Part shown: positions 37,924 to 50,055 of the stretch, one piece after another
Numbering within the stretch: the first letter of the stretch is position 1
Layout of the letters: the number at the start of each line of letters is the position of its first letter
From: Rosa chinensis
Taxonomy: Eukaryota; Streptophyta; Magnoliopsida; Rosales; Rosaceae
DNA length: 64,000 bases
Reading direction: 5' to 3'
NCBI RefSeq assembly: GCF_002994745.2
Contig: NC_037092.1
Span: 17,103,501-17,167,500, forward strand
The notes under the pieces: model-generated
The model's input: the letters and a program-made list of their open reading frames with translations, nothing else
Told to the model about the DNA's origin: nothing
The model's database searches: none
Program-made: the position numbers and the translations under genes

Positions 37924-38875
37924 TGCTTTATTGAGTATGTAGTGAAATTTGAAAGGGAAAATAGATAAGGAAAATAATAAATAATGCAATATAATATTAT
38001 TGAATAGGAAAGTCTAGAGAAAATCAATATAATATTTTTTGGGTATAATTATTGTCGTTAATAGTCATTTTATAATAAGTTATATATATCATTTAATAAT
38101 TCATAATAGAGTGAGGTCAAATGAGCAAATTTGGAGGTCCCAATAGCAATACTAAACAACCCAATTTTATAATTTAGTTTACTTTAGCTTATAATTTACT
38201 CAATTCATTCTTCAATTCGTGTATTTCAAGTTTGGACGAAACTCACATAAAGGTTCCCTATTAACCTCGTATATTAACAAAAGCATATTCAAATGAGCAG
38301 ACAAAGAGTGTAGTTATGCACACACTAAGCCTGGGGTGAGGCATATGAAATTTCACTAAATAGATTGGTCCAGCTTACTCTGTAGTTGTAAATTCATCTT
38401 AATGAAGAACAAAAGAAAAGTAAAAGCATGGAACACACATCCATGATCCACGGTCAGATTCTTTTCCCATAAGAAATTTCCCCTCAAATCGCCAGACATG
38501 ATGCAGTCGACAGCATAAATTCTCCTCTCTGTTCTGCAAGCAAACTCTTTAAAAATTCCTTTCAAAAGTCTCCTGCTCCTTAATCTGTGATCTCCACACT
38601 TCTTCTTTGTTTAATACCCTATTTAGCACTAAGCAAAAACAACTAATATATAATTAAAGAAGAGCATCCTATTCTTTTTCTCCTTCGGCAGTTCAGAATC
38701 CACATCCAACTTTCAAGTCTGAACCCTTCCCTTCCTCGAACACACAGATCGAACCCACCTTTTTTTTTTCAGGTTCTGTAAGCTAATACACAGTTCATAG
38801 TTATTCAGTCTATATATTTACATACATCTCTCTCTTTTTTGTCAATATATACTTGTGTGGAAGCGGATCGATGTT
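37924..38875 (+). promoter_or_regulatory. Intergenic region and probable promoter/leader of the RGLG gene
   Basis: AT-rich without a gene. Pyrimidine-rich stretches at about 38740-38845 (TTTTTTTTTC, CTCTCTCTTTTTT) immediately precede the RGLG ATG and look like a plant leader. The Copia 3' LTR ends only about 960 bp upstream of the start codon, so the promoter must be compact. Confidence 0.45.
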
Positions 38876-41800
38876 ATGGGAAGCATGATGTCATTTTTCA
38901 AAAGCAGAAGCAGCAGCCGCTCAATATCAAGAAGCACAACCAGCGACACTGGCGGCAGCGTGACTAGGAGAACGTCATCCTATGGTTCGAAGAAATCATC
39001 AAGCATGAGTAGTACCAGTGGTGATAAAGCTGCACATACAGGAACCCAGAAGAAGCACAAGTACGCATATATTCCTGATAACTTCACATCCATTGAACAG
39101 GTTCTTCTTCTTCTTCTTCTTCTTCTCTCTCTCTCCCTTGCTTCTTGATTTTGGTTCCTTTTCTTGTTGACCCGAATTTTTGCAATTTTGACTGAGATTA
39201 GGTAAGAATTAAAGTCTGCCATCAATTTGCACATAATGCCGAAATTATTGTTTGGGGAATAGTATACATGAACCTTGATATTTATTTTTCTTGTTGATCC
39301 AAGTTTTTACAAGAGCTTATGTTGTTTGAAATACTAGCTTAATTAGTGCAAAATTTTCTATTAGATTACTTGAACTCTTGATATTTTTAGTTAATACTTT
39401 TTTTAATAACTAAAAAGTCCACTCGATGTTATCCAACGATGCATTCATGTTTCTGAATCCTCCCCCCCCCCCTAATTAGCTGGTATCATCTTTTGAATTT
39501 GATTGTGTTTCTCTTGTTTAACTATCCTGTGGTTTTGTTTTTGATAAAATACTATTTTGAGGCTACGATCCCGCCCGAATTATTAATTATATATACAATA
39601 ACTTTTTTGTTTTAGTGAAAAATCAAATTAGAAAAAATTAAGACCTCTTCTATTTTCTCTTTCAATAACTTTTCAAAAGTCTTTTTTTTTTTTTTTGAAT
39701 AAAGAACTGTCAAAAGTATTAGCAACGCCTCCTGCGGTAGTGCCTTGACTTGCCATCTCATAGCAATTAGTCCAATGATATTTTTCTTCATATTGGTGTA
39801 GGAATTTTCATGTACGAAATCTCAACCCAAACTAAATGTTCAAAATTCAAAGTATCCCAAACTAAATGTTCAAAATTCAAAGTATGTTTGCCAGCGGCAA
39901 TTGTATTCACTTTAGCTTTTAGTCTTCTAAGTTTCAAGTTTAATTTTAATGGTCTTGCCAACAAAAAAAAAAAGTGGTTTCGTTTATTGACTTTATAGTT
40001 TTGGTCTTTCGGGTTATTCTATTGGAATGAGACTTTCTACTAATTCTTTTGTCATTGATGGTGTGCTTATTTTTTAGAACTACGTCGTTTATGATTATAG
40101 TCTCACAAAAACATGAATTTGAATCTATTTTTTTGTAATCTCAGGCTATGATTGAATGTTTACTTTAACCCTAGTACACATGGTTGTTGGAGTTGGACCC
40201 CATATCTCCAGGCAATTCAAAATGACAAAGATCCAAACAATAGGTAGATTAACAGAAACGACGTGATATCATTATTGAGCCACTCCTAATAATGTGCCAT
40301 CTTTTATGTCACGAGTCTTGACTGTTTGTTTTAGTTGTTGATATAAAAATGATCTACTTGCTCCAATCACACTTAACAACACAAGATGCACGCACTACTT
40401 GACTTGTAGCCAGGGGCTCTCTTGGATTGGAATATGCCATCCATTGTGGATAATAATGTGTGGTCAGTACATATGTAGTTAGTCATGCATCCAAGTGTTG
40501 ACTTCAAGTCGTTTTAACTGTGTCCAAACATGTTGGAGATCGAGGTTAAGCTAGCTTCCAATTCCGATTCTCATATCATGAGGTCTCAAATTCAAATCCC
40601 GCTAACCATATGATATCATGAGGTCTCAAGTTCAAATTCCGCTAACAAAACTAGGTCCAACAACCGTGGGTTTTGTAGGTCAACGGTTTGGATCATTAAC
40701 GGGCATAGTCTATGCCTACGTAATATGGTGGTGGAGCATGGTATCACGTTACTGGATATTGGTGGCGTCTTTCTTTAAAAGAAAGGATACGTCTGGAGAA
40801 TAAAGTATCAGGAATCTTATTTTTCAGCCATTATTAAAGCTTTACCTTAGTGTAGCCAGTGGGCAAGGCACACAGATCAGGCTGAGAAACGTGGTGGGGT
40901 TATTGCTTATCTATACAGATCCCACTTTCACTGATGGGCCTGGTGATAATGACGGTTAAAAGAAGATGGTGAAGTAAAGTACTCAAGTGAAACACGAGAA
41001 GTTTTTAGGCTATTCATAGTCAGCATCTAGTCGCATTCATTACTCACATGTTTTTGTTTTGGACTTGGTAAAAGGTTACAAACACAGTAAAGAGTGATTC
41101 TTTACTGCAGATCTTGTTCTGTAGAATTCACCCATGTTCAATAGTTCTGTTCTGCAATTCTGGATTGGTACAGAATGCAAACCATCCAACTAGAATTGCC
41201 ATAGCATTTTTGTAGGCATGAAACCCTTTGGAACAACATGGAACATGATCTCCAGCAATGTAGAAACTCATTGCTGCTCAAGTGGTATAAAAAGTGCAAG
41301 TTGTAATCGACTTGCTTCGTTTGCAGGTTACAGATGCATTGAGAAAAGAAGGACTAGAGTCTTCTAATCTCATTGTTGGAATAGACTTCACTAAAAGCAA
41401 TGAATGGACAGGTTTGTGAACCTACATGTTATGTTACCGGACTCTGATTCAGCATCATAAACCGCACAATTACTAGTTATACCTGATTCCACCTGATCAC
41501 ATAACTTTCAATTTGTATGAACTGAAGGCATGAAGTCATTCAACAATCGAAGCCTACATGCCATTGGCGATGTACCTAATCCGTACGAAAAAGCTATCTC
41601 TATAATCGGAAAAACTTTGTCTCCCTTTGATGAAGACAACTTAATTCCTTGTTTTGGCTTTGGTGATGGTTAGCGCTTGCTCCCTCCAAAATTTGAAACA
41701 AATTCTTGAACTACATATTTTCTTTCTTTCATTTCGGATTTTGATCACTGGACTGACTTCACATTCACCCTCATATCCCTTTTGTTAGCTACCACTCATG

Positions 41801-43778
41801 ATCAAGAGGTGTTCAGCTTTCACACTGATCATTCACCCTGTCATGGTTTCGAAGAAGTCTTGACCTGCTACAAAAGAATAGCTCCTACTTTACGATTATC
41901 AGGTTGGTGTAATCTAAAGTTTTTGTTCTTTTGTTTATAGTCTGAAATTAAAGGTATTTGCGTAACTTGGACATCTTCTAATCATATGCCTATATGTTCT
42001 GTTGCTTATCATAAGAATCACAGCTTTAGTGATATATGTTGTATTTAAGGGCCAACTTCTTATGGACCTGTAATTGAGGCTGCAATGGACATTGTTGAGA
42101 AAAGTGCAGGTCAATACCATGTGTTAGTTATCATTGCAGATGGCCAGGTTTAAATCTAGAGTCCTCTCTTCTTTAATGGTATGCATATGCGTATGTGTGT
42201 GAACAATCTGTACTAACACAGTTTCCACAATTGTAAAGGTTACAAGGAGCATCAATACCAACGACAAGGAATTGAGTCCACAAGAGGAGAAGACAATCAA
42301 AGCAATTGCAGATGCAAGGTAGAACCTGGAAAATATTTTTTCTTAGGATTCAAATGGCCCTTAAATTTTTCAGCCATGATTTTTATACTTTGGTAGGCTG
42401 GAAAATCTTGCTCTCTGTCTAACTAATTTATTAATTTGTATGGTGTTCTCGGCTAGTTGGGTAGCATTTCCTATGTTTAATCATGTCTTCATTGTCAAAA
42501 GTTTAAGCGGAATTTTTTAAGGCAGTAGATATGTCAGTTTATCAGTCATTACTTGCAGGCATATTAAGCACAATATAATTTATACTTTAACAACTTACAT
42601 GATCAGTTCCTATCCACTCTCCATTATTCTTATTGGAGTCGGTGATGGTCCCTGGGAAGACATGAGAAAATTTGATGACAAGCTCCCTGCACGAGAATTC
42701 GATAATTTTCAGGTACTGTAGCTATAGCAGTGAGTTATAGACTTCAAATGGAGAGTTATTCAGAATACCTGAAATCTCTAACTAGTTTCTTTCTATTGGT
42801 AGTTTGTTAATTTTACGGACATTATGGCTAAACAAACATCTGCCTCTGAGAAAGAGGCTGCTTTTGCTCTTGCTGCCCTCATGGAAGTTCCACTCCAGTA
42901 TAAGGCAACTATCGAATTTGGTATTCTTGGGTATGGTTTATCAAATTTTCTGATGACTAACCTTCATTTTTCTTCATCTTCTTTTGAGTAGACCATCATG
43001 TATTCACTACCTTTTAATCGGCTAGCATTGGCTGCAAACTCAATTTCCAGTCATTCTCAAAGAAAAATTTCTGCTAGTCAATGCAAACAGATCTAGAGAA
43101 CCAAGAATGGTTTATATTGATAAATCACTTTGATTGAATTGGTCAGTTGCATGGTTTCTAATATATGTCTTATTGTACCTGTAAAAAAGACGTAAAACAG
43201 GGAAAGGGAAGAGAACAGTTCCACGCCCTCCACCAGTTCCATACGTTCATCGTCCACCTCCGACTCATGAACCAAGTGCAATCTCAGCACCTGTAGGGAA
43301 TGACCGCGATGAATTGGTATGCTTTCCTGCATCGTTGTAACTACTTTCTGAAGTATGATACCTGATATTGAAGTAAATTGGTGGTAACAAACATCAAAAA
43401 AATTAAAGTTTGAAGCAGTTTCTAATATGCTAGCAAAGATGAATAATTTTGAATCATATCACATTTGTGTAGACTTGGTAGACTTTCCCTACACATCTTG
43501 CTTTCTGGGACTAATATTTGAGTTTACTCATTTATTTTTTTCGGTTTCAATGCAGGTCTGCCCGATCTGCCTGACTAATGCAAAGGACCTGGCGTTTGGC
43601 TGTGGACACATGGTGAGCTGCATTAGCAGTAACTATTGCGTCTGTTCCTTCTTGTGCTCTCTACATGACACTAACAATCATTTCATTGCAGGCCTGCAGA
43701 GACTGTGGAGCAAGATTATCCAACTGTCACATATGCCGCCAGCCAATCCGCAGCCGTCTCAGGGTTTACTCTGGATAA
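38876..43778 (+). CDS. RGLG: RGLG-type E3 ubiquitin ligase (copine/vWA domain plus RING finger)
   Basis: Eleven exons with GT-AG borders: 38876-39100, 41327-41411, 41528-41668, 41789-41902, 42050-42147, 42239-42318, 42607-42712, 42803-42930, 43190-43316, 43556-43612, 43692-43778. The sum is 1248 nt, that is 415 residues plus stop. The start MGSMMS fits the N-myristoylation pattern, as in membrane-anchored RGLG proteins. A Ser-rich tail precedes the copine/vWA domain (about 76-330) with the MIDAS motif DFTKS at 95-99. A proline-rich linker follows, then a C3HC4 RING: C370, C373, C384, H386, C389, C392, C399, C402. RGLG ligases act in ubiquitin signalling, including hormone and drought responses (family knowledge). 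An upstream in-frame GTG was not chosen. No break was seen. Intron 1 is 2.2 kb. Confidence 0.95.
39826..39885. repeat. Perfect 2 x 30-bp tandem repeat in RGLG intron 1
   Basis: The unit CCCAAACTAAATGTTCAAAA plus TTCAAAGTAT is repeated without mismatch at 39826 and 39856. A second imperfect pair of about 40 bp (ATATCATGAGGTCTCAA...) lies at about 40573-40648 in the same intron. Confidence 0.9.
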
Positions 43779-44606
43779 CTGCACAAATGGAGTTATACGT
43801 TCATCAAGTTGTGTATATCTGTTCTCTGGAGTTGTTCAGACTCCCAGATATCTATTTGTGCCAGATTGTAAACTCCTGTTTTCTAGCCCAAAGTTCTGCT
43901 TCTACTTCCATCCCTGTTATGTATATAAGTATATATTTGGTTTCTTTAAATCACTAGAATTCTAACTTCTGCTTTTCTGCTAGTTTTTATCAAAATCCAG
44001 CTCAAGGAACAAGACTCAGTGACCTGTTAATCACATCCAGTTTATATTCTCGTCGTCTAATATTCATGCCAAAAACACAATTAATTTTGAAAAACAGAGT
44101 GGGAGTTAACCAAGCTCCTTATAACTATTTATGAGAATTACGTTTCTCAACATTAGCCAGGACTCTTTTGGATTTAGGAGGTGTTAAAGAAAAAAATTTG
44201 CAGAGTTTGAGTAGCAAAAGCTGTTACACTTGCACAACCAAGAGAATTACCAAAGAATAACCCGCCAAAGTTGGTTTTAATTTTCCCAGTACTCACCTAC
44301 CAAAGAACAATGTATCATGGTACAGACAACACTCGGGCTGTAAGAGTTATCAGCTACACAGAAAAACAACAGACACAGCAAATCAACTCCAAAAGACAGA
44401 CCCACATACAGCAAAACTAGCTAGAAGTACATTCTAATGCCTTTCTTTTCGTGTCTTCTTGAATTCTAAAGTACGTCTGATCCAGTTACAATTCCTTTTT
44501 CACTTTGCAGAAAGAATGAAGTTAATTTGAAATTTCAGGGTACATACTTGTTATACATGGCTCTACACCTAAAGTATCCAGTGCCTCTTCTGAGGCAGAG
44601 TAATCA
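43779..44606. other. Spacer between convergent genes (3' flanks)
   Basis: No coding content. It holds the 3' ends of the plus-strand RGLG gene and the minus-strand PPR gene, whose transcripts converge. No mobile element was recognised. Confidence 0.6.
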
Positions 44607-46205
44607 CTAAACCATTACTATGGCTTCTTCCATTATCCTATCCATTCTCTCCAATGTGTCAAATATCTGGTCTGTATATGGGTGAGACTCATCATCAGCT
44701 CCAAATGTGTGATAGATGCAATCCACCTCAATCGAACTACGTCCAGTTGGCTTCTTGATGTTCTTCTCTCTGATTAGCCTCCTCACTCTAGCTGCATCTT
44801 CCCATCGCCCTGCATCTTCATACATGCTGGCCAGAAGAATATACCTCCCAGCATTTCCAGGATCCAAAACAAACAATTTCTCTGCAGTTTCTTCGGCAAG
44901 TTCTATGTTATTATGTATCCTACAAGCTCCAAGTAGTGCACCGTATACATCTTTCCCTGGCTGTATGGGCATGCTTTCAATAAACTTGACTGCCCGGTCA
45001 ATTAACCCAGCTCTTCCCAGAAGGTCTACAATGCAAGCATAATGCTTCTCGTTTTTCTCTACTCCGTAATCTTCCATTTTTTCAAAAATTTCCAAGCCTT
45101 TTGAAACCATCCCTGCGTGACTACAAGTGGACAATAAACACAAAACCACAACAGCATCTGGGTATAAACCGGACTCCTCAAACTGCAAAAACATCTGAAG
45201 CACCTCGTCTGTGTGCCCATGCATTCCATAACACCTCATCATGGCGCTCCACAGCACCACATTCTTATCACTTACTCGATCAAAGATAACTCTGGAAACT
45301 CTTACGCGACCACAGTTTGCATACATTGAAATGAGAGCACTGCCCAAAGCAGAGTCAACTTTTATACTCGCCTTCACAATGTAAGAATGAATCCAAAACC
45401 CAACTTCAATAGCAGATGCTTCAATACAAGCCGGAAGCACGCAAACCAGAGTGGCATGGTCAGGCAAGCATGTAGTAGGACCTTGTATCATTGCACGAAA
45501 AATTTCAACAGCCTCATTCGGGTATCCATTCGTGGCATACCCCGAAATCATGGAATTCCAACTAACAAGATCTTTCAGAGGCAATTCATCGAACACTCTT
45601 CTCGATACCTCAACTTCCTCACACTTAGAATACAATGCCACAAGAGCATTCCCCACAAACAACTGCAAGTCAAGCCCAGATTTCACAATCTGCCCATGAA
45701 CAACCTGACCCTGCTTTCCATCTCTCATTGCTCCACAAGCCTTAAGCACAAAAGGGTAAGTATACCGATTTGGGGATAACCCACTCAGCCTCATTCTATT
45801 ACACATTTTAAGGGCCTCAGCAAAAGGACCAACATTTGCATAACCCTGAATGACCATGTTCCATACAAACACATCTCTCTCAGTCAATTCATCGAACACC
45901 TTCCGTGCATCTCCCATACTTGAGTCACCACACTCCACGTACTTGCCTACTAGCTTTGAAGCCACATATGGGTTTTGGTGTAGACCTCCGATGATGATCT
46001 GGGCGTGGAGTTTCTTGATTGATTTGGTGTTCCTGCAATGTTGAAGCAAGTCTGTGTAATCATAGGAGTTTCTGTAATGGGGTTTCGTGTATGTTCTTCT
46101 ACCCCTAATGAAAAACGTCCATAAATTAAAGCATTCGGTTCGTGAAACTAAAAGCTCTGCTTGTCTAGCTAACCCATTCATTTGGGTCATCGGTAGCGGA
46201 AACAT
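44607..46205 (-). CDS. PLS-class pentatricopeptide repeat protein with E domain
   Basis: A single open frame of 532 residues without introns, as usual for plant PPR genes. The N-terminus is rich in Arg and hydroxylated residues and could be an organelle-targeting peptide. PPR motifs run from about residue 50 to 420, visible as spaced segments such as DVFVWNMVIQGYANVGPFAE, DLVSWNSMISGYATNGYPNE and NVVLWSAMMRCYGMHGHTDE. An E-type tail follows (YGALLGACRIHNNIELAEE, then AGRYILLASMYEDAGRWEDA and SIEVD). There is no C-terminal DYW cytidine-deaminase domain. Such proteins bind organellar RNA, and E-class members usually take part in C-to-U editing with a DYW partner. The RNA target is unknown. Confidence 0.93.
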   Translation of the reverse strand: MFPLPMTQMNGLARQAELLVSRTECFNLWTFFIRGRRTYTKPHYRNSYDYTDLLQHCRNTKSIKKLHAQIIIGGLHQNPYVASKLVGKYVECGDSSMGDARKVFDELTERDVFVWNMVIQGYANVGPFAEALKMCNRMRLSGLSPNRYTYPFVLKACGAMRDGKQGQVVHGQIVKSGLDLQLFVGNALVALYSKCEEVEVSRRVFDELPLKDLVSWNSMISGYATNGYPNEAVEIFRAMIQGPTTCLPDHATLVCVLPACIEASAIEVGFWIHSYIVKASIKVDSALGSALISMYANCGRVRVSRVIFDRVSDKNVVLWSAMMRCYGMHGHTDEVLQMFLQFEESGLYPDAVVVLCLLSTCSHAGMVSKGLEIFEKMEDYGVEKNEKHYACIVDLLGRAGLIDRAVKFIESMPIQPGKDVYGALLGACRIHNNIELAEETAEKLFVLDPGNAGRYILLASMYEDAGRWEDAARVRRLIREKNIKKPTGRSSIEVDCIYHTFGADDESHPYTDQIFDTLERMDRIMEEAIVMV

Positions 46206-47277
46206 TACAGGTCACACAGTCAGTTAAACACATAGCGCCATTGCAGCCAACGGTCCTGGTATTTGGACCTTAATAGAGACTAGAGAGTAGTGATAGTCTG
46301 GAAGCATAACATGATAAAATTGATTGGGCAGCTATGATCTGCGAGTTATTGGTTATTTGTAATAATTGATATTTATACAATTGATATAGCCAACATAAGT
46401 GATATAAGGTCCTTTTATTAAGAGATTTTTTTTTTTTTAGCCATTTTAAGGGGTTCTTCACTTTTTTATCACATATCTTCATTTAGACCGTTTAGTTTTT
46501 AGGATTTTATGTATATATTTATATAAATTCTCAACTAAATTGATAATCGTTAAGGAATTGAACTTGATTAAATCAATGGACGAACTAAATTTATCCAACA
46601 TGAGTCGTTCATGTTTATAATTGTAAATCACAGCTATTAATGTCTTAACGATAATTATTTTGACTGACAGTTTGCAGAAGTGATCTATACATAGAGTTCT
46701 AAGAGCTGAACGGTCGAAATAAAAATATGTGATCAAAAAGTAAGTCCCACAAAAGATCTTTTAAAATGACCCCAAAAAATCCCCCCCTAATTTTTAATTC
46801 TTTGCCTCATGCCTTTAGAATCTCAACGTCGGTCCTGGGGATATTAGCTAATGAGGTTATCCCAACGATTGTTACTTTAGACTCGGCTGAATCTTCAGCC
46901 GGGAAGAAGAGGAGGAATCGTTTGTTAAGTGGTATTCTTATATTCAAAGATGCTTCAAGCTCCAAGTTGAAGACTCATATTTCTTTTACGGGAACTGTGA
47001 GAAAGAAATGATCCCCTATCGCATAGAAATTATTGATCCCCTAATGGAAAAAATAAAAATAAAAAAAATTAACAACTAGTGTGATGAATGCTGCTCTACG
47101 AGAGGCTCTACTGAATAAGCTGAATGGGTTAAGGGACACAAGAAAAAGATGGAATCATTGTTGAGGTTGTCATAAAGCCGCTCCCTCGAGTGACGATGAT
47201 GGCTTGATCTTGATTTGTGCCCAGTTCCACCATGCCAATCTCCTCTAATTGATCTATTCAACATAAGAGAAAGCCAC
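46206..47277. other. PPR upstream region and intergenic DNA
   Basis: Holds the promoter of the minus-strand PPR gene, a foldback element (46424-46781, listed separately) and about 500 bp without a recognisable gene. The short frame at 46766-47011 has no known domain. Confidence 0.5.
46424..46781. mobile_element. Foldback MITE with long imperfect terminal inverted repeats
   Basis: About 70 bases at the left end (GATTTTTTT...CATTTTAAGGGGT...ATCACATATCTTCATTTAGA, CCGTT) pair with the right end read in reverse (GATTTTTTGGGGTCATTTTA...ATCACATATTTTTATTTCGA, CCGTT). The unit is about 358 bp and non-coding. TIRs this long suggest a MULE-type MITE, but I found no convincing TSD. It lies about 220 bp upstream of the PPR start codon. 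Confidence 0.65.
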
Positions 47278-47392
47278 GTTGAATAGAAACAGAATTCAAC
47301 CTAAAGCTACGCCTTAGCGACGGCTACGCCACGTTGGTGTCCAGCTCTGGTGCTCAAAGGAAAGCCATCTGCCCATGGGCGTTCATAGGGAT

Positions 47393-48572
47393 TAAGCCTG
47401 GCAACCTGCGGGTTCTTAACTGCCCGACCCTGTAAAAATCCATTAACTTATTATCGGGTTTCACGGGCTAAATCTGGTGGGTTTGCGGGTTATCCGTTGG
47501 ACCCCGTTAAAATCCGTAAACAGTTTTTTTTTTTTTTATTATTTTTTTAAAGCAAAGACTTATGTATAGAATTTTTTTTTTCCCCAAATCCATTAAAATC
47601 CGTTAAGACTTTGTTAGAGAAATATATTCAAGTCAATTAATAGATACATATGTTGGTTGAGCTAAGCTAGTACATATAATTAAAGTTGACACATTTTATA
47701 CATTTGTTCAAAACGTTACATGCTGGGTACAAGTGTAATGGAACAAGTTATTGTCAGTTCAACTATGTATTCATTTCTTAAAAGATCGAATCCAATAGGG
47801 ATATCGAGTAGCCAAAGAAAACCACAAGCAACTTTTACTATCAAATTTGAGCTTAAAGACTACCACCAACATTCTTCATCTCCTGTACATTCATTTCAAA
47901 TTTTTGCCGAGCAAGGGAAAGGCAATGGCGGCAGAGCTCTGCCTGTTCCAATTTTTGACGATTTTCGTCAATCTGGTCCTTGGTTCTTAACTGTTGTTAG
48001 AATTTAAGATCAGTCTTAATCTTACCATTACTTAATACTTTTGTTCATGTTGAGGCCTGATGGAGGCAGGGATCGAGCAGGATTTGCTTCTCCCTCGCTC
48101 ATAAATTGTAGATAGTAGTGATAGAAATCTCAGCTGCTGTTTGTAGTGTTTGATCTTCCATTCTTCCCTTACATAGTAATTATCCGTAGAATTGAATTCC
48201 CTAGATCATATAATTGATTGCTAGGTGTTAGATTTTATGTGATTGCAGTAAGGAAATGAGCAGTAAATAAATGAATTTGACTCTGGATACTCTATATTCT
48301 CTGCTTTGATCTCGAAGCTGGTTTTGGGTTTGGAGGCTGCTCAAAGAAAAGAGAGATGGAGGCTGCTCTTGGTTGCCGAAAGAGAGGAAAATAAGAAATG
48401 AGTTTTAGTTAACGGATGATAACGGGTTTAGCACGGCCCGACCCGTTTATTTGCGGGTTTTTGAAGTGGAAGCTTTTTTTAGCCCAGATTAACAATAGTG
48501 CGGGTTCATGTGGGCTTTTAGCGTGTGGGTGTCGTGTGGGCTTGCGGGTTACGGGTCTAAATGCCAGGCCTA
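47393..48572. mobile_element. Non-autonomous hAT-like element inside the LINE
   Basis: Left end TAAGCCTGGCAACCTGCGGG and inverted right end TAGGCCTGGCATTTAGACCC. Flanking octamers ATAGGGAT and ATGGGGTT match at 6 of 8 positions. Both ends are rich in CGGGTT/AACCCG words, common in this kind of plant repeat. LINE ORF1 sequence continues directly after the right end. The 1.18-kb interior has no transposase. Confidence 0.65.
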
Positions 48573-49999
48573 ATGGGGTTCCTTGATTTCGTCTCGACTA
48601 CTCCTCCGCCCAAGGCGAAAACTTTCACATAAATTGTTTCATATTCAATTGAATCATCGGTATCTCTAAGCCAACTACCTGCACCGATTGTTCGCAGACA
48701 TAAAACATACATTAAGATCAATGAGGCTCTTTATCATGAGTAATTGAAAATTTTCAAAACCAACCTTCTTGGTCATCTACCACTCAGTAAAGGCTCTGCA
48801 CCTTTGAAGACCGCCGATCTCAAGGGTATGCTTAACACTCTGTGGAATCCCTCAGCTCCATGGCGTCTTGTTCCATTGGGGAAAGGATACTTTGACATTC
48901 ACTTTGCTACAGAGGATGATATGCAAAGAGTTTGGGGAGGGGGTACATGCACCCTTGCTACTGGTATTTTCATATTGGCTCAATGGAAGCCGAATTTTGT
49001 GCTGGGAGATGTTCTCCCACAGACCCATGCTCAACTTTGGGTCAGATTCTATGGTTTGGGCCAAGACCATGAGCAATCTCCATTGCAATTAGAGCGGGCT
49101 ACGAATTAAGGAGCGTGAGTTTGGCTATAATGCCAGAGTTTTAGTAGATATGGATCTTACTAGGGATTTACCATCTTCGTTGATGATAGAGCGTGAAAAT
49201 CATTGTTTTCCCATTAAAGTGGTCTATGAAAATTTGTGCACCCATTGTGGTTTGGTTGGCCATACTGCTGATCGTTGTAAGCAGATAAACGACAAGGAGC
49301 AAAGGACCAAGAAACAGTGTGAGAAGACTTCTAAGCCTTTGACTACTGTAGTTCGTCAGGAGTACAGGGTAACGCATAACGTGGTCACTTCTGATGTTAG
49401 GCATGATATGCATATTGTCCATGCTTCTCCACCAAACATGACAAATCAAAATTGTTACCAAGGATCAACATGCTGCTCCAACTAGTGGATTTGCTCTTGG
49501 GCATGGTTTGGTCCAAAGCACACAAACTATGACAGTTGATGACGACTCTCCTAGGGTCCAATCTTCTGGAAGGGAATTGGCAGAAATTGCTCAATTTGCA
49601 CAAACTGTGATAGAAGAGGCAGCTTTGGATGAAATGGAGACTATTGCCCAGCGAGTAATAGAGGAGCCATTGGAAGTAAATATTGAAGTTGCTAATGCAA
49701 GGGAGGATGACTCGAGCTCCTCGGGAATGATTGAACACGTTCTTGAGGAGCATTTTTCTCTGGAAAATGCAGCACGTGAATTGATCACAAAAGGGAAAAC
49801 AAGCTGGCATGACTTAATTGAGGAAGACCAATGCATAACAGGTATTGATGAAACCCCTTCTAGAGGACAACTTGAAATGCAGGCAGTGAATTCTATGATG
49901 GGGGATGATACAAGCCTTAAGAATATGACCCTTGTTCTTTCTAAAGGGCAGAAAAAGAGACTCCGAAAAAAGCAAAGAGAGGAAAAGCAGCCAGAATAA
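48573..49999 (+). pseudogene. LINE ORF1 (DUF4283 plus CCHC zinc knuckle), broken
   Basis: A DUF4283-like stretch (ALYHE, LKIFKTNLLGHLPLSKGSAP, LAQWKPNF) runs to a stop near 49107. It continues in another frame to a zinc knuckle CTHCGLVGHTADRC (CX2CX4HX4C) near 49237-49278. An acidic tail ending in Lys/Arg closes at 49999. At least two frame changes and several stops separate the pieces. In a working LINE this protein binds the element RNA. Confidence 0.8.
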
Positions 50000-50055
50000 G
50001 GCATTGTGGATTGTTATCCCGCAAGAAATAGGGGTCATCTTCAAAAGCTTAATTT

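Noticed and set aside
45387..46044. Plus-strand frames opposite the PPR gene
   Set aside because: Antisense shadows of the 532-residue PPR frame.
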